NCBI GenBank assembly: GCA_030248065.1
Contig: JASAMV010004377.1
Location: 34,345-98,344 of the forward strand
Reading direction: 5' to 3'
Origin: Rhynchonema sp. JSB1_4
Lineage: Eukaryota > Nematoda > Chromadorea > Monhysterida > Xyalidae
Length of the DNA stretch: 64,000 bases
Shown here: one piece after another, positions 10,666-21,730 of the stretch
How positions within the stretch are numbered: position 1 is the first letter of the stretch
Layout of the letters: each line of letters starts with the position of its first letter
Program-made: the position numbers and the translations under genes
Notes under the pieces: model-generated
Told to the model about the DNA's origin: nothing
The model's database searches: none
Seen by the model: only the letters and a program-made list of their open reading frames with translations

Positions 10666-12962
10666 TTACCATGTAAACCTTCAAGGCAGCTCAAAAACTT
10701 CAATTTCGTAATAAAACTCGGGCTGCAACAAGTTCGGAATTGAACAATCAGAAAAATCAAGAAATTTGGAAAGCTGGTGTGAGTGGTCAAAGCAGCGCGC
10801 GCACGATGAAACGGGCACACAACCGAAAAACACACAAATGAAAAAGGGGACAGGGAAAGAGAATCAAGCAGAAGCACCGAATTGTTAATCCCCTAAACAG
10901 CATGTTGCATGACGGCATAATTGTGCTCAATCCTCTGGCAGAAAAAGACAACAAGCGTGTAATGTGGTGCTGCTATTTTTTGGCCGAACTGAGGTGTGAT
11001 ACAGACAGACTGACCTGCGACAAAATTGACCTGCAAATGCATGCAAGCCACAGCAACGCAGCACGTGCACAATGCAATTGAGTCGCATTTGAGCAGCGCT
11101 GACACTCATTGGCGGTCGATTGTTCTAATCTGGGCTTGTGGAAAACACCCCCAACACTGACCAAAACGTTCCACAACAAAAACGGTCAGGCAAGGACAGC
11201 AGAGCAGAGATCATAGCGCGCAGCATGCTTCAAAGTGACCACCACTTGTATGTATTGAGCGCTCAATGTGTGAGAGAGAGGTCTGCCCCACACTTCAATT
11301 CATATTTTTATGTGGCGTGACAATTATGATTGGTGTCAATTTTAAGCGGACGCGGGTGTACGCGGTTTTGCTTTGATCATGTTTTGGAGACAGAGTTGGA
11401 GCCCCAATTTTCGCCTGTGTGAACGTTATTGATTTGGCAGAAATGAACATTTTTTGCGCTGGTCAAAATTAAGTGCTGCCAAATTGTTATAAATTGTCAC
11501 AAGATAAGATTCGAACAAAACTATCCCAACTCGGAAGGGCCTCCGCATGTATCCGCGACCGCGTCAAGTTGCTGAGATGCGCATTGTGCGCCTCACGGGT
11601 TGGGTGGGACATATCGGGGGGACAACAACAATAAAGCACATGGAACAGAACAGAGAACGAGGTGGTGCATCTGCACACCAGAGCACCACAACAACGCAGC
11701 GTGGAACTTTTGGCTTAATTGTCATGTCGTCAGCTCGGCCCTGATGCCATTGTGCACATTCAGAGCTGCTGGGGACGCATTGTGACAACAAAATAATCCG
11801 ATTCTTTTGCATGATCAACACCGAATAAATTGCACATCGTGCACGAAAGTGCGCGGCGTTCAAATGTGATGTTTCAATGCTCGTATTATGTATGTCGCGC
11901 ATGTGAAAAGAGCATTTGATGCTTCAACGTGTCAAACACAAGCATGTTGCTGTCAAATAATTTCAATGTCATCACTTGATTATACACGTTCCATTTTGGG
12001 CCCAAACGATAACCCCATTCAGGGTTTGGTTTCAATGTTCAAACGCATGCAAAATTTGGTGGATTCTTGTTCATAACATTCTTGCGGATTTCGAAACAAC
12101 TTGAAACAAGAAAGAAAAATGCCCCAAGGGGCATAAAACAAATATTTTTCCCTGGCTGACTGGCATAAAAGAACGATACTTTCTTGCACCACTTTGTTGA
12201 TGTTTCATGAAGCACTGGAACAAACGTAAGTGTGTTCTGAGCTGTTTGATGCCGATATTTTTATGTTTGAACCATATTCCCGGTGCGAACTCTTCTGAAC
12301 CAACACCAGGCCGATATCGGTACATACATTATGTCGATTGCTTCTCATCACGAGCAGTCTCTGCTGAGCAGACTATGCATTTGTGGTCAAATTAATATTA
12401 GTTGTTGAGAAATTTGAAGAGAGATTTGAAAGGTAGTGTTTACAGAATCAGAAGATATGTAATCTCATAATTGGGTGCACCACTTTTCTGCCACCTAAAG
12501 TTTTGGACTTATAGTATTGTCAGGCAGATGAATCAATTTTTCTGTTGTATTGTTCTGTGCAAAATCAGCCGCGTTTGCTTTTGTGTTTCTTGGCACTTTT
12601 CGGCCCCGAGTCTGTTAAATGTCGATTGGCCAATTGTCGTGTGGTTCGATGTTTGTGCGACGTTCGCTGCAATCTTCTCCATGGTCGCACCCACGATCTC
12701 GACTTGGCCAGTTCTGCAACGGCGCTCAATCATTGCCATACTGATTTGTAAGCTCATTATGTATGTATAAGATAAACTCTTTACAGTTAACCCTCTGCAT
12801 AGTGAGTGACGGACAATTCGGTTCTCCAGTCGTTTTTTTTCAGAGACTTCCATTCTTTTGTGGAGACTTTATCGGTTTTAATCGGAAAAATATCGATGCA
12901 TTACCCAACGGTTTTTTGCAACAAAAACGCTTTTTACGAAAAATGGAGAACGGTGCTTTATG
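10666..12962. other. Mostly non-coding; possible downstream exon of the kinase at 12533-12750
   Basis: No recognisable independent gene. The minus-strand stretch 12533-12750 is open and polar, encoding QVEIVGATMEKIAANVAQTS. It could be an alternative 3' exon of the kinase gene, because a GTGGGC donor exists in that gene's last exon near 13020. Two GATGTTTC motifs lie near 11868 and 12199. Confidence 0.3.
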
Positions 12963-14861
12963 TCAGTATAAGCACATGGTATTTTCTGACGAAATTTTTT
13001 TTGCAAAAATAAGTTCTTGCCCACCTCCAGTCTTCTCCTCCTGATCTTCCGAATTGGCTTCCGAATCTTCAATCGTCATTTTGTTGTCGTCCAACGGCTC
13101 CTGACCGACTGACGGACCGCGGTAACCGGGCTTCTCCCAATCGAATTGATCTTGCTGACAGTAGCCCAGACTGGAATGGACAAAATTTCGGTTTTTTGCT
13201 GTGCCTGATCAGCTGTGCTTAGACATGATATGATAACTCACGGAGCACTTAGGTCATCTATTTTTTTATAACTGCATTTCTCAGTGAGCAATTTCCGAGA
13301 ATCAATCATGCCAACCGTCGATGAGCGGCGATCATCAACGAGTTGATGTTGTCATAGTCTGGTTCATCGAAATAGTTGAGTCGAAATATCTGGTCGAGAA
13401 TGTCGCCGAATTCGGACGGACAGCCCTTCAGCAACGCGTTCTTCGCCACCGGTTCCTTTCGGATGTTCTCTTTCCATCTTTAATGTTTCAAGTACTTTTT
13501 TAGGTGCAATCTTTTTGTGATTATTGTTATGAAATCCTGATCATCTGACCGACTTTCCTATCTCAATTCTGTCGCTGAGTCCTTTCCACGGCAGGGCGGC
13601 TTTGGTGATCTCAATTTGTTGATAAAACCACGATTCGACGTCGTCTTTGCGCGAGTATTCCTCTTCACTGAAACATCAGCAGATGAAAATGGGTTGATCG
13701 CAATAAACAATCGTTTTAGAGAATACCGGTGACACGCCAGTGGGGCATAGCGAATGGTGCCCTTGAACGGCACACCACGGCGCGGACGACGATGGCGACC
13801 TTCGGCGTTCGTGTATCTGAACGGTGATGTTTCATATAAGGTGGTAAAATAATGAAAACCGGTTTCATTTACTTTCGAGCCATGCCAAAATCGAGCATGT
13901 AGATTGTGCGTTGATCGTTGAGCTCGGCGTTGCCGACTGAATAGTTGCCGGGCTTGATGTCACGATGCAGGAATTGCACGCTGCAAATAAACCATGGCAT
14001 TGTTATTTATTCAGGCTGCTTTTTGTGATAAAACGCGAGGCAGCGTTAGAAACAACTCCTGGGCAGGGCATGGGCATGACAATCAGAATGATAACAACGA
14101 CAGAACTGTCCAAGAAGACAATGACTCACGACTTGTCCCAAAGAGTGACCTTTCTGCCGAAAAAGCAGCTAATTTTTCAGTTACATAAGAACGCACGAAC
14201 CTGTGTAGTCCCTTGATGGCTGTCAAGCACTGAGCGCCGGCCATGAGCGCGGTCGACATTGAGAATCGTTGGGCCGGGTAGGATTTGCGAATGTCGTGCA
14301 GACTCGTTCCAACCATCGTCATCACAAGGTACAAAAACTGACGACTCTGCGTGACGATAATGAAATTAGGATTCGTCGAGATCGGTCATAGGTGTACCGA
14401 AAAGTTATGTGTGATGATTCGAAAGAAAGATCTCATCGAAATCCAACCTCGATCTTTCCCGTGTCCTTCACACGACAGAAATTGGGCGCGTTGTTGACCT
14501 GCAACGATTGGAGCACCATCATTTCCATCTGAATCGGTCCCGGACGCTGAAATTGGGTACGATTTGGTGTGCTGCTGTGGACATGACATGAAACATCATC
14601 CAACTAAACAGCCGCGCAAACTCACATCACCGGGTTTGATCGACTCGACCTTGGCCGCCCACACCTCGTTGGTCGTCTCGTGTCGCACCTAACGAGATAC
14701 ACCAACAATGGATACTGTTTTCCCACAAGCTATGTTTAGAAAGCTAAAGTCCCTTTTATCACCTTGTAAACAGCGCCGAATCCGCCTTCGCCCAATTTCC
14801 CCACAACGATCCACTCATTGATCTTCTCGCCGTCAGCCATTTGACAGTTCGGCGGCGCCAT
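12963..14861 (-). CDS. Tau-tubulin-kinase-like protein kinase (CK1 group)
   Basis: Nine exons: 14861-14763, 14688-14626, 14546-14449, 14344-14201, 13980-13873, 13816-13727, 13667-13554, 13477-13316 and 13170-12963. They sum to 361 codons. The order of motifs is that of an active kinase: glycine loop GKLGEGGFGAVYK, then WAAKVES (VAIK lysine), FCR before the hinge, LVMTMVGTSLHDIRK, catalytic loop LHRDIKPGN, and LDFGMARKY. The CK1/TTBK-specific activation segment GTIRYAPL replaces APE. It is followed by ALPWKGL and a C-lobe NYFDEPDYDNI segment. TTBK-like kinases are greatly expanded in nematodes, often in the germ line. The acidic C-terminal tail (DQFDWEKPGYRGP onward) is an inference from frame and splice sites. 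If exon 8 is not spliced the protein stops at 13306. Substrate unknown. Confidence 0.85.
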
Positions 14862-15455
14862 TGTATATTTGGGAGGTGGTTTGTATTTTGAATTGTTTGT
14901 TTCTTTTGATGGTCGATATTCGATTGGAAGTCAAAATCGGTAATGTTTGGCTCACAATCGGTTTGAGATCAGAGATGCGGCAAAATCGGCAATCAAAGTC
15001 GGTGATGTTGTGGTCAGGGAACCAGCAGAAAAGTTGAGGAAAGTTTGGGGCTTGGACAGAGCAGGGATCGATGATTTAGGTTAGGGCGGAAGTCAGAAAA
15101 TTCAAGTTGTATCTTTTGGTTGGTCGATGAATGAAATGACAAAAACTCTTTGGTCCAGCACCTATCTATTGGCCTTTGCGGTACTGCAAAAAACGTGAAA
15201 AGTGCACAACACAGGGATGCGTTGAGCTTGCTCCTCCACATGGAATAAAAAGAGAGCGAGTAGAAGCAAGGTTCAAATTCAAATTCAAATTTTATCTGCA
15301 CGCTTTCGCAAAGACCTTTACTACACAAGATCCGGAGAAACCCTAAAATGAACATGAGTATTAATAAACGAAAATGTGAACATGAACGAACAAACGACAA
15401 AGAAAACGTAATTCGTTCGTAATACGTTCAAAAATTTAAAATTTTATCTGCGAGT
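14862..15455. other. Upstream region of the kinase gene; nothing else seen
   Basis: Presumed promoter side of the kinase. No TATA-like element or other gene was recognised. Confidence 0.35.
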
Positions 15456-15479
15456 CAGGGATCGGAAACGGGCCGGTTA

Positions 15480-15901
15480 CCGTATTGTCGGAAATAGAAC
15501 CCGGGGGGTCTATTTTTTCACTGGGGTCATTTTGGGGGGTTCAATTTATGGGGGGGGGTCAATTATTGGGGGGTTATATTTTTCATTTGGCCCCCCGATG
15601 AAAAAACCATTGTTAATAATGCCCATAAAAATGGCTTGTTTTCGGTATTTTCTAACTTCAACAGCGGCAATTATGCTTAAAAAGCTGTATTCTGTTGTGT
15701 ACGCAAGCTTAAACAACGTTTGACACAACAACACAGCCCTACCATACCACTAATCTGTGGTACGGTGAAGGTTGGGGTGGGGTTCTATTAATGGGGGGGT
15801 CAATTAATGGGGGGGTTCTACTTTTGATTTCGAGCCAGTTAGGGGGGTTCAATTAATGGGGGGGGGTCAATTAATGGGGGGTTCTATTTCCGACAATACG
15901 G
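15480..15901. mobile_element. N-family element, GGGGTCAATTAATG type, TA duplication
   Basis: Inverted ends CCGTATTGTCGGAAATAGAA and complement, flanked by TA on both sides (15478-15479, 15902-15903). Subterminal word GGGGGGTCAATTAATGGGGG occurs several times. Inserted 24 bp inside the left end of L1. Confidence 0.75.
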
Positions 15902-15964
15902 TAAGTCGGCCCGGCCCGGTCGGCGAAAAGTCCGGCCCGGCCCGGCCTGGTGGAGGGCTGCAGG

Positions 15965-16966
15965 TACGGGTGGGCACAATACCCAATACCAATACCACCC
16001 AATACCAATACCAATACCGTGTTTGGTATTGGTATTGGGTCTAATTCTGGTATTGGGTATTGGTATTGAAGCTGGCCTGGTATTGGTATTGGGTATTGCT
16101 ATTGGGTTTGCCGAGGTATTGGGTAAAAACCAATACCCAATCCTAATCCAGAAAAACCCAATACCACACCAATACCAAACCCAATACCTGACTCAAAACC
16201 CAATACCAAACCAATACCAAACCCAATACCAACTCAATACCAGACCAAAAACCCAATACCAAACCAATACTAAGACCAATACCCAATACCCAATACCAAT
16301 ACCAACCCAATACCCAATACTCAATACCAATACCAACCCAATACCAAACCCAATACCAGGCACTGCAGTAGTATTGATTTGGTATTGGGTATTGGTATTG
16401 GTATTGGGTCTCGCCCGGTATTGGTGTTGGGTATTGGTATTGGGTCCCCAATTTGGTATTGGTATTGGGTATTGGGTATTGGTACAGGGCCGGTATTGGT
16501 ATTGGGTATTGGTATTGGGTGTCAAAAGTGGTATTGTGCCCAGGCCCAATGGTGTGGCTGGGGGGGGGGGGGGGGGGGGGTCCCCCCCCAAGGTACAGTA
16601 GGTAGGTTGCCGCCCCTCGCCTGGTACAGTAGGTAGGTTGCCGCCCCTCCCCTGGTACAGTAGGTAGGTTGCCGCCCCACCTAACTTTTCACCCAAAACA
16701 TCCATTTTTGGCTTAAAATTGCATAAAATTAGCATATTTGTCTGCAAATAGGCGAAAAATCGCGCGCTGCGCGCGAAATTAGTGTTTTAGGCCACATTTT
16801 CTTCAGTATTTAGACATAAAAAATTTCGGTTTCCAGATGACCCCCCCCCAAGTGGTACGACCCCCCCCTAGCTCGGCTGGTACAGTAGGTAGGTTGCCGC
16901 CCCGCATTTTGGGTGGTACAGTAGGTTGCCGCCCCGCCTGGGTAGCTACACCACTGCCCAGGCCTA
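15965..16966. mobile_element. GGTATTGG-word element (M)
   Basis: Ends TACGGGTGGGCACAATACC and the complement of TAGGCCTGGGCACAATACC, flanked by a perfect 8-bp duplication GCTGCAGG (15957-15964, 16967-16974). Filled with CCAATACC / GGTATTGGTATTGGG words in both orientations. The C1 element is inserted close to its right end. The TAGG..GTGGGC end and 8-bp duplication fit hAT. Confidence 0.85.
16547..16956. mobile_element. GTACAGTAGGTAGG-word element (C1)
   Basis: Ends CAATGGTGTGGCTGGGG and the complement of CAGTGGTGTAGCTACC, with a perfect duplication CCCAGGCC (16539-16546, 16957-16964). The word GGTACAGTAGGTAGGTTGCC, usually followed by GCCCC, is repeated five times near the two ends. The core has the hairpin CGCGCGCTGCGCGCG. 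Confidence 0.88.
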
Positions 16967-17128
16967 GCTGCAGGTCGGCCCGGCCCGGCACGTTTTGGCT
17001 TGAGGTCGGCCCGGCCCGGCCCGGTCAGCCAATTTTCAAGGGCCGAAAACTGAAAAAGTCCAAAAAGCTGAAAAAATTCGGAAATTTTCTGCAGAATAGG
17101 TACTTGTTTTCACTGGTGCAGCTGGGGG

Positions 17129-17997
17129 CAGTGTAGTGGCTGGGGGGGGATGGGGTGTGATTCCCCCCCCTAAGGAGTAGGTACCTTGCAACCACCCCTT
17201 GGGGGGGGATGGGGGGGAGGAAGGGTAGGTACCTTGCAACCACGCCGGAGGGTACCTTGCAACCATAAACTTATGGTTTTTATAGGCAAAAATGGGTGTT
17301 TTTCGACCTCAAAACCCCAAAAATCGCGCGCTCCGCGCGCAAACCTCCATATAATAGCTATTTTGGGCAAATTTTCGGCCAAAATGCAAAAAAGTACCAT
17401 TTTTTCGGCCAATTTTGCAGAAAAAAGCATGCAAAAAACACCCTTTTTTCGGACCCCAGGGGTACCTTGCAACCTTCTGGAGGCTGGGTAGGGGGGTACC
17501 TTGCAACTATCTGGATCCATCCCCCCCAAGGGTACCTTGCAACCAGTGTAGTTCCTGGTCCGACGCGGCGGTTAGTGTACCTACCCCTTTTTTCCGTGCG
17601 GCGGTTAGTGTACCTCCCTGGGGGGGGGAAGGGGGGGGGGAAGACCCAAATCCAGGAAAAAGTCACTTTTTGAGGTAGAAAATTTGACCGATTTTTGCCC
17701 CTTTTTGGAAAAAATTCTCCATAAAAAGGGTATTTTGGCGACTTTTGACATCATTGACCTAAAAATCACCCATTTTAGGCCTAAAAATGGCCATTTTAGG
17801 CCTAAAAATGGCCATTTTAGGCCTAAAAATGCCGATTTTAGGCAAAAATTGAGGCGGTTAGTGTACCTGGCGCGGCGGTTAGTGTACTAGTGTACCTTGG
17901 TCGCGGCGGTTAGTGTACCTTAGGGGGGGGGGACCCCCCCCCTCCCCCCCCCCCCAGGAACTACACTGCTTGCAACCATCTGCCTGCCACTACACTG
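17129..17997. mobile_element. GGTTGCAAGGTACC-word element (A1), split by B1
   Basis: Ends CAGTGTAGTGGCTGGGG and CTGCCACTACACTG, with a perfect duplication GCTGGGGG (17121-17128, 17998-18005). GGTACCTTGCAACC is repeated about six times near the ends. The central core contains AAATCGCGCGCTCCGCGCGC. B1 sits 29 bp from its right end. Confidence 0.9.
17544..17968. mobile_element. GCGGTTAGTGTACC-word element (B1)
   Basis: Ends CAGTGTAGTTCCTGG and CCAGGAACTACACTG, with a perfect duplication CTTGCAAC (17536-17543, 17969-17976) made from the host's own word. GCGGCGGTTAGTGTACC occurs five times. The core has repeated TTAGGCCTAAAAATGGCC. Confidence 0.9.
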
Positions 17998-18639
17998 GCT
18001 GGGGGGACGGGGTAAGTAGCAGTAGGTAGGTAAGTGATGCGCCATCCTGATGCAGCACGTAAGTCGCCTCCCCGGCTGGTACAGTAGCAGCAGCAGAGCA
18101 GGTATAATTTTTGGCTCAAAATTTTTTAAAATCGGTATTTTTCACTCCATATAGGGGAAAATACGCGCGAAATTAGCGCCTTAGAATACATTAACATCAA
18201 TATGTCGACATAAAAATTTTGTTCCCGGATGACCCCCCTAGCTCGGCTGGTCGGTCGGTACAGTACCTAGGTAGGTTGATTGCAGGCAGGCTTTTTTGGT
18301 GGTACAGGTTGATTGCAAAGGCCTGGGTATTGGCAGCTACACCACCGATTCTTTCTTCAAAACAATGACTGAAAAGATCAAGAACAAGGAAATGTTATTG
18401 CGCGAAGCGCAAAAATTTTGAAAATTTTGCTTCAAAAAATGGTAATTTCGCTCGAATTTAGGCATACCGGGCCGGGCTGCTCGGCCCGGTCCCCCCAAAT
18501 CTCCGGCCCGGCCCGGCCCGGCCCGGTCGACCAAGTCCAAAATCGCGGCCCGGCCTGGCCCGTGTACCGGGCCGGGCCGGCCCGTTTCCGATCTCTACTG
18601 CAAATGCGTGCGCGTGGGTGTGTTGTGTCTGCGTGGGTT

Positions 18640-18770
18640 TTCAAAACCGGTGTGGTGGCAGGCCAGTCGACCCAAGATACCCTAGGGGGGGGGGAAGGTT
18701 TCGGAGTTGCTCGAGATACCCCCAGTCTGGGGGTCCTCTGGGGGCCCCAGAGGATGGTGAAATTTGGGTG
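18640..18770. mobile_element. Truncated D-family copy
   Basis: Shares GTGTGGTGGCAGGCCA, CGACCCAAGATACCCTAGG and CTCGAGATACCCCC with D1 at 18855, then loses similarity. One end only. Confidence 0.6.
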
Positions 18771-18854
18771 AAAAGCGCTTTATTAATTGGAAGTGGATAA
18801 ATTACCAAGGTTCTCAACCTGGTCACATCCAGGGTAGAGGGTAGTACTTGGGGG

Positions 18855-19292
18855 CAGTGTGGTGGCAGGCCAATCGACCCAAGATACCCTAGGGGGGGGG
18901 GAAGGTTTCGGACTTACTCGAGATACCCCCCAGAGGCTACCCAAGATACCCCTATGGTCCGTCAAAAGGCGAAAAAAGGCCGTTTTTTGCATGCAATTTT
19001 ACTGCAAAATTGGCCTAAAAATGGGTATTTTTTGACATTTTTGCCGAAAATTGGCCTAAAATGACCATTTTTGGGTGTCTGCGCGCGGAGCGCGCGATTT
19101 TTGGGGGTCCCGAGGTCGAAAAACACCTATTTTTGCCTTTGAAAACCATAAATCTACTTACTCGAGATACCATTTGGGGTCGGCTCGAGATAGATACCCT
19201 TCCCCCCCCCCATCCCCCCCCTAAGGGTTGACTCGAGATAGATACCCCTTAGGGGGGGGAATCCCCCCCAAGCCCCCCCAGCCACTACAGTG
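18855..19292. mobile_element. CTCGAGATACC-word element (D1)
   Basis: Ends CAGTGTGGTGGCAGGC and CCAGCCACTACAGTG, with a perfect duplication CTTGGGGG (18847-18854, 19293-19300). ACTCGAGATACC and ACCCAAGATACC words lie at both ends. The core hairpin is GCGCGCGGAGCGCGCG. Confidence 0.9.
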
Positions 19293-19340
19293 CTTGGGGG
19301 GGTGGGGGGGTCCCCCCAAATTCATCTATCTATCGTCAAC

Positions 19341-19726
19341 CAGTGATGTGGTTGGGGGGGGGTATGGGGGGTGTTACCCCCCCCCCAACTGCTAGGTAGC
19401 TTTCTTGCTCCGAAACCCATACCCCCCAAACAGGCTAGCTAGCTTTCTTGCTCCGGTCATCAAGTAAGAAAAGTGTTGATTTTAGTGCCAAAATGACCAT
19501 TTTATGGGACAAAATGGTAAAATTCGTTCAAATTTTCTCACGCGTGCACAAAAATACGCATTTTAAGGCTTATTTTAGCATAATTTAGACCAAATTTTAT
19601 ACTCCTGTTTTTGACTTCTGGACCAATACCCCCCCCCAAATCGGGGTACCCGGTTAGCTAGCTAGCTTTCTTGTGCCGGACCCCTCCAGCTAGCTAGCTT
19701 TCTTGCTCGGACCAACTACATCACTG
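19341..19726. mobile_element. TAGCTAGCTTTCTTGC-word element (F1)
   Basis: Ends CAGTGATGTGGTTGGGG and CCAACTACATCACTG, with a perfect duplication TCGTCAAC (19333-19340, 19727-19734), again inside the host's word. GCTAGCTTTCTTGCTCCGG is repeated four to five times. A decayed relative is at about 30835-31120. Confidence 0.9.
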
Positions 19727-20339
19727 TCGTCAACACTTTTTGATTTCATCTATCTATCGTCAACACATATGGGCAAATCTATCTATCGTCAACAAATTTT
19801 GGGAACAATCTATCTATCGTCAACACATTTCGAACCCAAAATTGACATTTTTGCCTCAAAATGGCCCAAAATCGGTATTTTTCACCACAAATAGGCAAAA
19901 ATCGCGCGCTACGCGCGGATTTAGTACATCTATACACATTTTCATTAATATTTACACGTTATTACCTACTTAATGCACTATACTATACCTTGATTTTTGG
20001 CGACCCCCCCCCCCCACCATCTATCTATCGTCAACAAGTTTGGGTCGACCCCCCCCCCAGATTTCGGACTTGGGTCATCTATCTATCGTCAACACATTTC
20101 GGGTCCCAATCTATCTATCGTCAACACCTTGACCAAGTACTACACACTGGTCACATCATGCAAGTAGCGATAATAGCCACCTGACTCGAAATTCAACTGG
20201 CGATTTGGAAATCTCAAGTGGTGAAACCGCCACCTCAGGTGGCCATTAAAAACCATGATGCATAAATATTGAAACTTTTCATTTGGGAACAAAAAATTCA
20301 AGAAAAATTAGCAATTTTGGTATAAACATTGGGTGAAAA

Positions 20340-20456
20340 AGTTACATACCGACACTACCGACACCTCAGAAAAAACGACACTTTTGGCCGCCGACACCGA
20401 CATTAGTAGTGTCGCTACCGACACCGACCTTTTTCCGACATCGACGCCGATCCCTA
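20340..20456. mobile_element. Remnant with CCGACAC words (O)
   Basis: ACCGACACTACCGACACC and variants recur, ending GCCGATCCCTA. Resembles one end of an element of the same general type. No partner end or duplication was identified. Confidence 0.4.
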
Positions 20457-20480
20457 CAAACCCCCCCCCCCACCTCCAAC

Positions 20481-20873
20481 CAGTGTAGTGGCAGGCAGAT
20501 GGTTGCAAGGTACCCTTGGGGGGGATGGATCCAGATGGTTGCAAGGTACCCCCCTACCCAGCCTCCAGAAGGTTGCAAGGTACCCCTGGGGTCCGAAAAA
20601 AGGGTGTTTTTTGCATGCTTTTTTCTGCAAAATTGGCCGAAAAAATGGTACTTTTTTGCATTTTGGCCGAAAATTTGCCCAAAATAGATATTATATGGTG
20701 GTTTGAGGTCGAAAAACACCCATTTTCCCCTATAAAAACCATAAATTGATGGTTGCAAGGTACCCTCCGGGGTGGTTGCAAGGTACCTACCCTTCCCCCC
20801 CCATCCCCCCCAAGGGGTGGTTGCAAGGTACCTACTCCTTAGGGGGGGAATCCCCCCCCCAGCCACTACACTG
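20481..20873. mobile_element. Intact A-family element (A2)
   Basis: Ends CAGTGTAGTGGCAGGCAG and CCCCAGCCACTACACTG, with a perfect duplication CCTCCAAC (20473-20480, 20874-20881). GGTTGCAAGGTACC occurs six times. Opposite orientation to A1 and nearly the same core, but the CGCGCG hairpin segment is deleted. Confidence 0.92.
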
Positions 20874-20983
20874 CCTCCAACACTCCAACACTGCCCCCGC
20901 CCCCCCCCCAAGACCCGGTTAGCATACCCAAAGCTACCGATGAAAATTAACCCGTCCGCACCTCCGAGGGAGGGGGCCACACA

Positions 20984-21396
20984 CAGTGGTGTCGTTGAGA
21001 AATCGAAAGTTTCCCATACCCAATTTTCGGGAAATTTCCCATACATACCCCCAAAAATCAAAAATTTCCCATACCAGGGGGGGTTTTTCCAAAAACTCAA
21101 AAATTTCCCATACCCGAGGGTGGGGGTTTTGAAAAAAAGACCCCAAAAATCTTCTAAAAGTGCCAAAATTGGTCTAAAAAGTGCTTAAAACAGAGTTTTC
21201 TTGCGGTAGTAAGCGATTTTTGACATTTTTGGACGAAAAATGGCCAATTTTGGTACTTCTCGGGGTCAAAAAGTCATTTCTTAGGGGTGCTTGTTCCAAA
21301 AGTGAAAAATTTCCCATACCCCATACCCCCGGCCGATTTCCCATACCCCATACCAGGGGGGGTAACCCCCCCCAACCCCCCCCAACGACACCACTG
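20984..21396. mobile_element. TTTCCCATACCC-word element (G1)
   Basis: Perfect 14-bp ends CAGTGGTGTCGTTG and complement, with a perfect duplication GCCACACA (20976-20983, 21397-21404). AATTTCCCATACCCC is repeated seven or more times. No CGCGCG hairpin in this core. Confidence 0.9.
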
Positions 21397-21416
21397 GCCA
21401 CACACACATATATAGA

Positions 21417-21584
21417 CAAACTACACCAACACGAGCTGGCAGAATAGTGAAACATTCATACGTGGCTGCAGATTTGGGAAATGTTACACGTTGAAGAATA
21501 GAAAACGGAGCATGATGATTTTCTCTTTCTATTCGTTTTGAACACACACCACCTTCGAAATCGAGCTCATGTTGGTGTAGTTTG
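21417..21584. mobile_element. P-family short element, copy 1
   Basis: Inverted ends CAAACTACACCAACA and complement. A second copy in the opposite orientation lies at 42097-42282 (CAAACCACACCAACA ends), sharing GTTTCACTATT, CCCAAATC, AACGTG and CTTTCTATTCGTTTTGAA segments. Confidence 0.65.
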
Positions 21585-21617
21585 CCTATACGTCTTCCTG
21601 TTTTAGTAGTATAGATT

Positions 21618-21721
21618 GGGGAAATTAGTGTAACCGGAGGGGAAATTAGTGTACTAGTGTACCTTGGTCGGGGACATTAGTGTATCTTAGGGGGGTCCCC
21701 CTCCCCCCAGGAACTACACTG
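21618..21721. mobile_element. Truncated B-family copy (B2)
   Basis: GGGGAAATTAGTGTA words followed by the intact end CCCCAGGAACTACACTG. The left half is missing. The word matches the remnant at 40675. Confidence 0.7.
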
Positions 21722-21730
21722 CTCCCCAGA

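Larger units (their letters stand above)
17111..18347. mobile_element. Second copy of the C family (C3), split by A1
   Basis: Starts CACTGGTGCAGCTGGGGG and ends with CAGCTACACCACCG. Carries diverged GGTACAGTA / GTAGGTAGG words and the same TTTTTCACTCCATATAGG / AAATTAGCGCCTTAG core as C1. The flanking 8-mers match at only 5 of 8 positions, so it is an older insertion. It hosts A1 (17129-17997). Confidence 0.65.
15456..18597. mobile_element. GGCCCGG-word element (L1), host of five nested insertions
   Basis: Ends CAGGGATCGGAAACGGGCC and, at the right, the complement of TAGAGATCGGAAACGGGCC. The flanking 8-mers are CTGCGAGT and CTGCAAAT (6 of 8). Subterminal arrays of CGGCCCGGCCCGG are the family word. 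Removing the insertions 15480-15901, 15965-16966 and 17111-18347 leaves an element of about 460 bp, similar in size to its relatives. Confidence 0.75.
18840..20149. mobile_element. ATCTATCGTCAACA-word element (E1), host of D1 and F1
   Basis: Ends CCAGGGTAGAGGGTAGTACTT (left; the first C belongs to the duplication) and the complement of CAGTGTGTAGTACTTGG. Perfect duplication GTCACATC (18832-18839, 20150-20157). The word ATCTATCTATCGTCAACA occurs eight times. The core contains AAATCGCGCGCTACGCGCG. D1 is 15 bp from the left end. Confidence 0.88.
20885..21615 (-). mobile_element. Larger Helitron-like copy with two insertions
   Basis: On the minus strand it begins TCTATACTACTAAAACAGGA at 21615. 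It continues, after two insertions (21417-21584 and 20984-21396), into the same CCTCCCTCGGAGGTGC and TAGCTTTGGGTATGCTAAC segments as 10497-10665. The 3' CTRR end is degraded in a C-rich tract, so the right boundary is approximate. Confidence 0.5.

Noticed and set aside
13306..13308. Stop codon of the kinase directly after AAHRRLA
   Set aside because: A GTTGGC donor ten bases upstream and an acceptor at 13171 continue the frame into a polar tail with DQFDWEKPGY. I prefer the longer protein but kept the short form as an alternative.
15541..17700. Many open frames made of GIGIGI/QYQTQ or poly-Gly/Pro residues
   Set aside because: They are translations of word arrays and G-runs; the elements carry no transposase or other conserved coding sequence.
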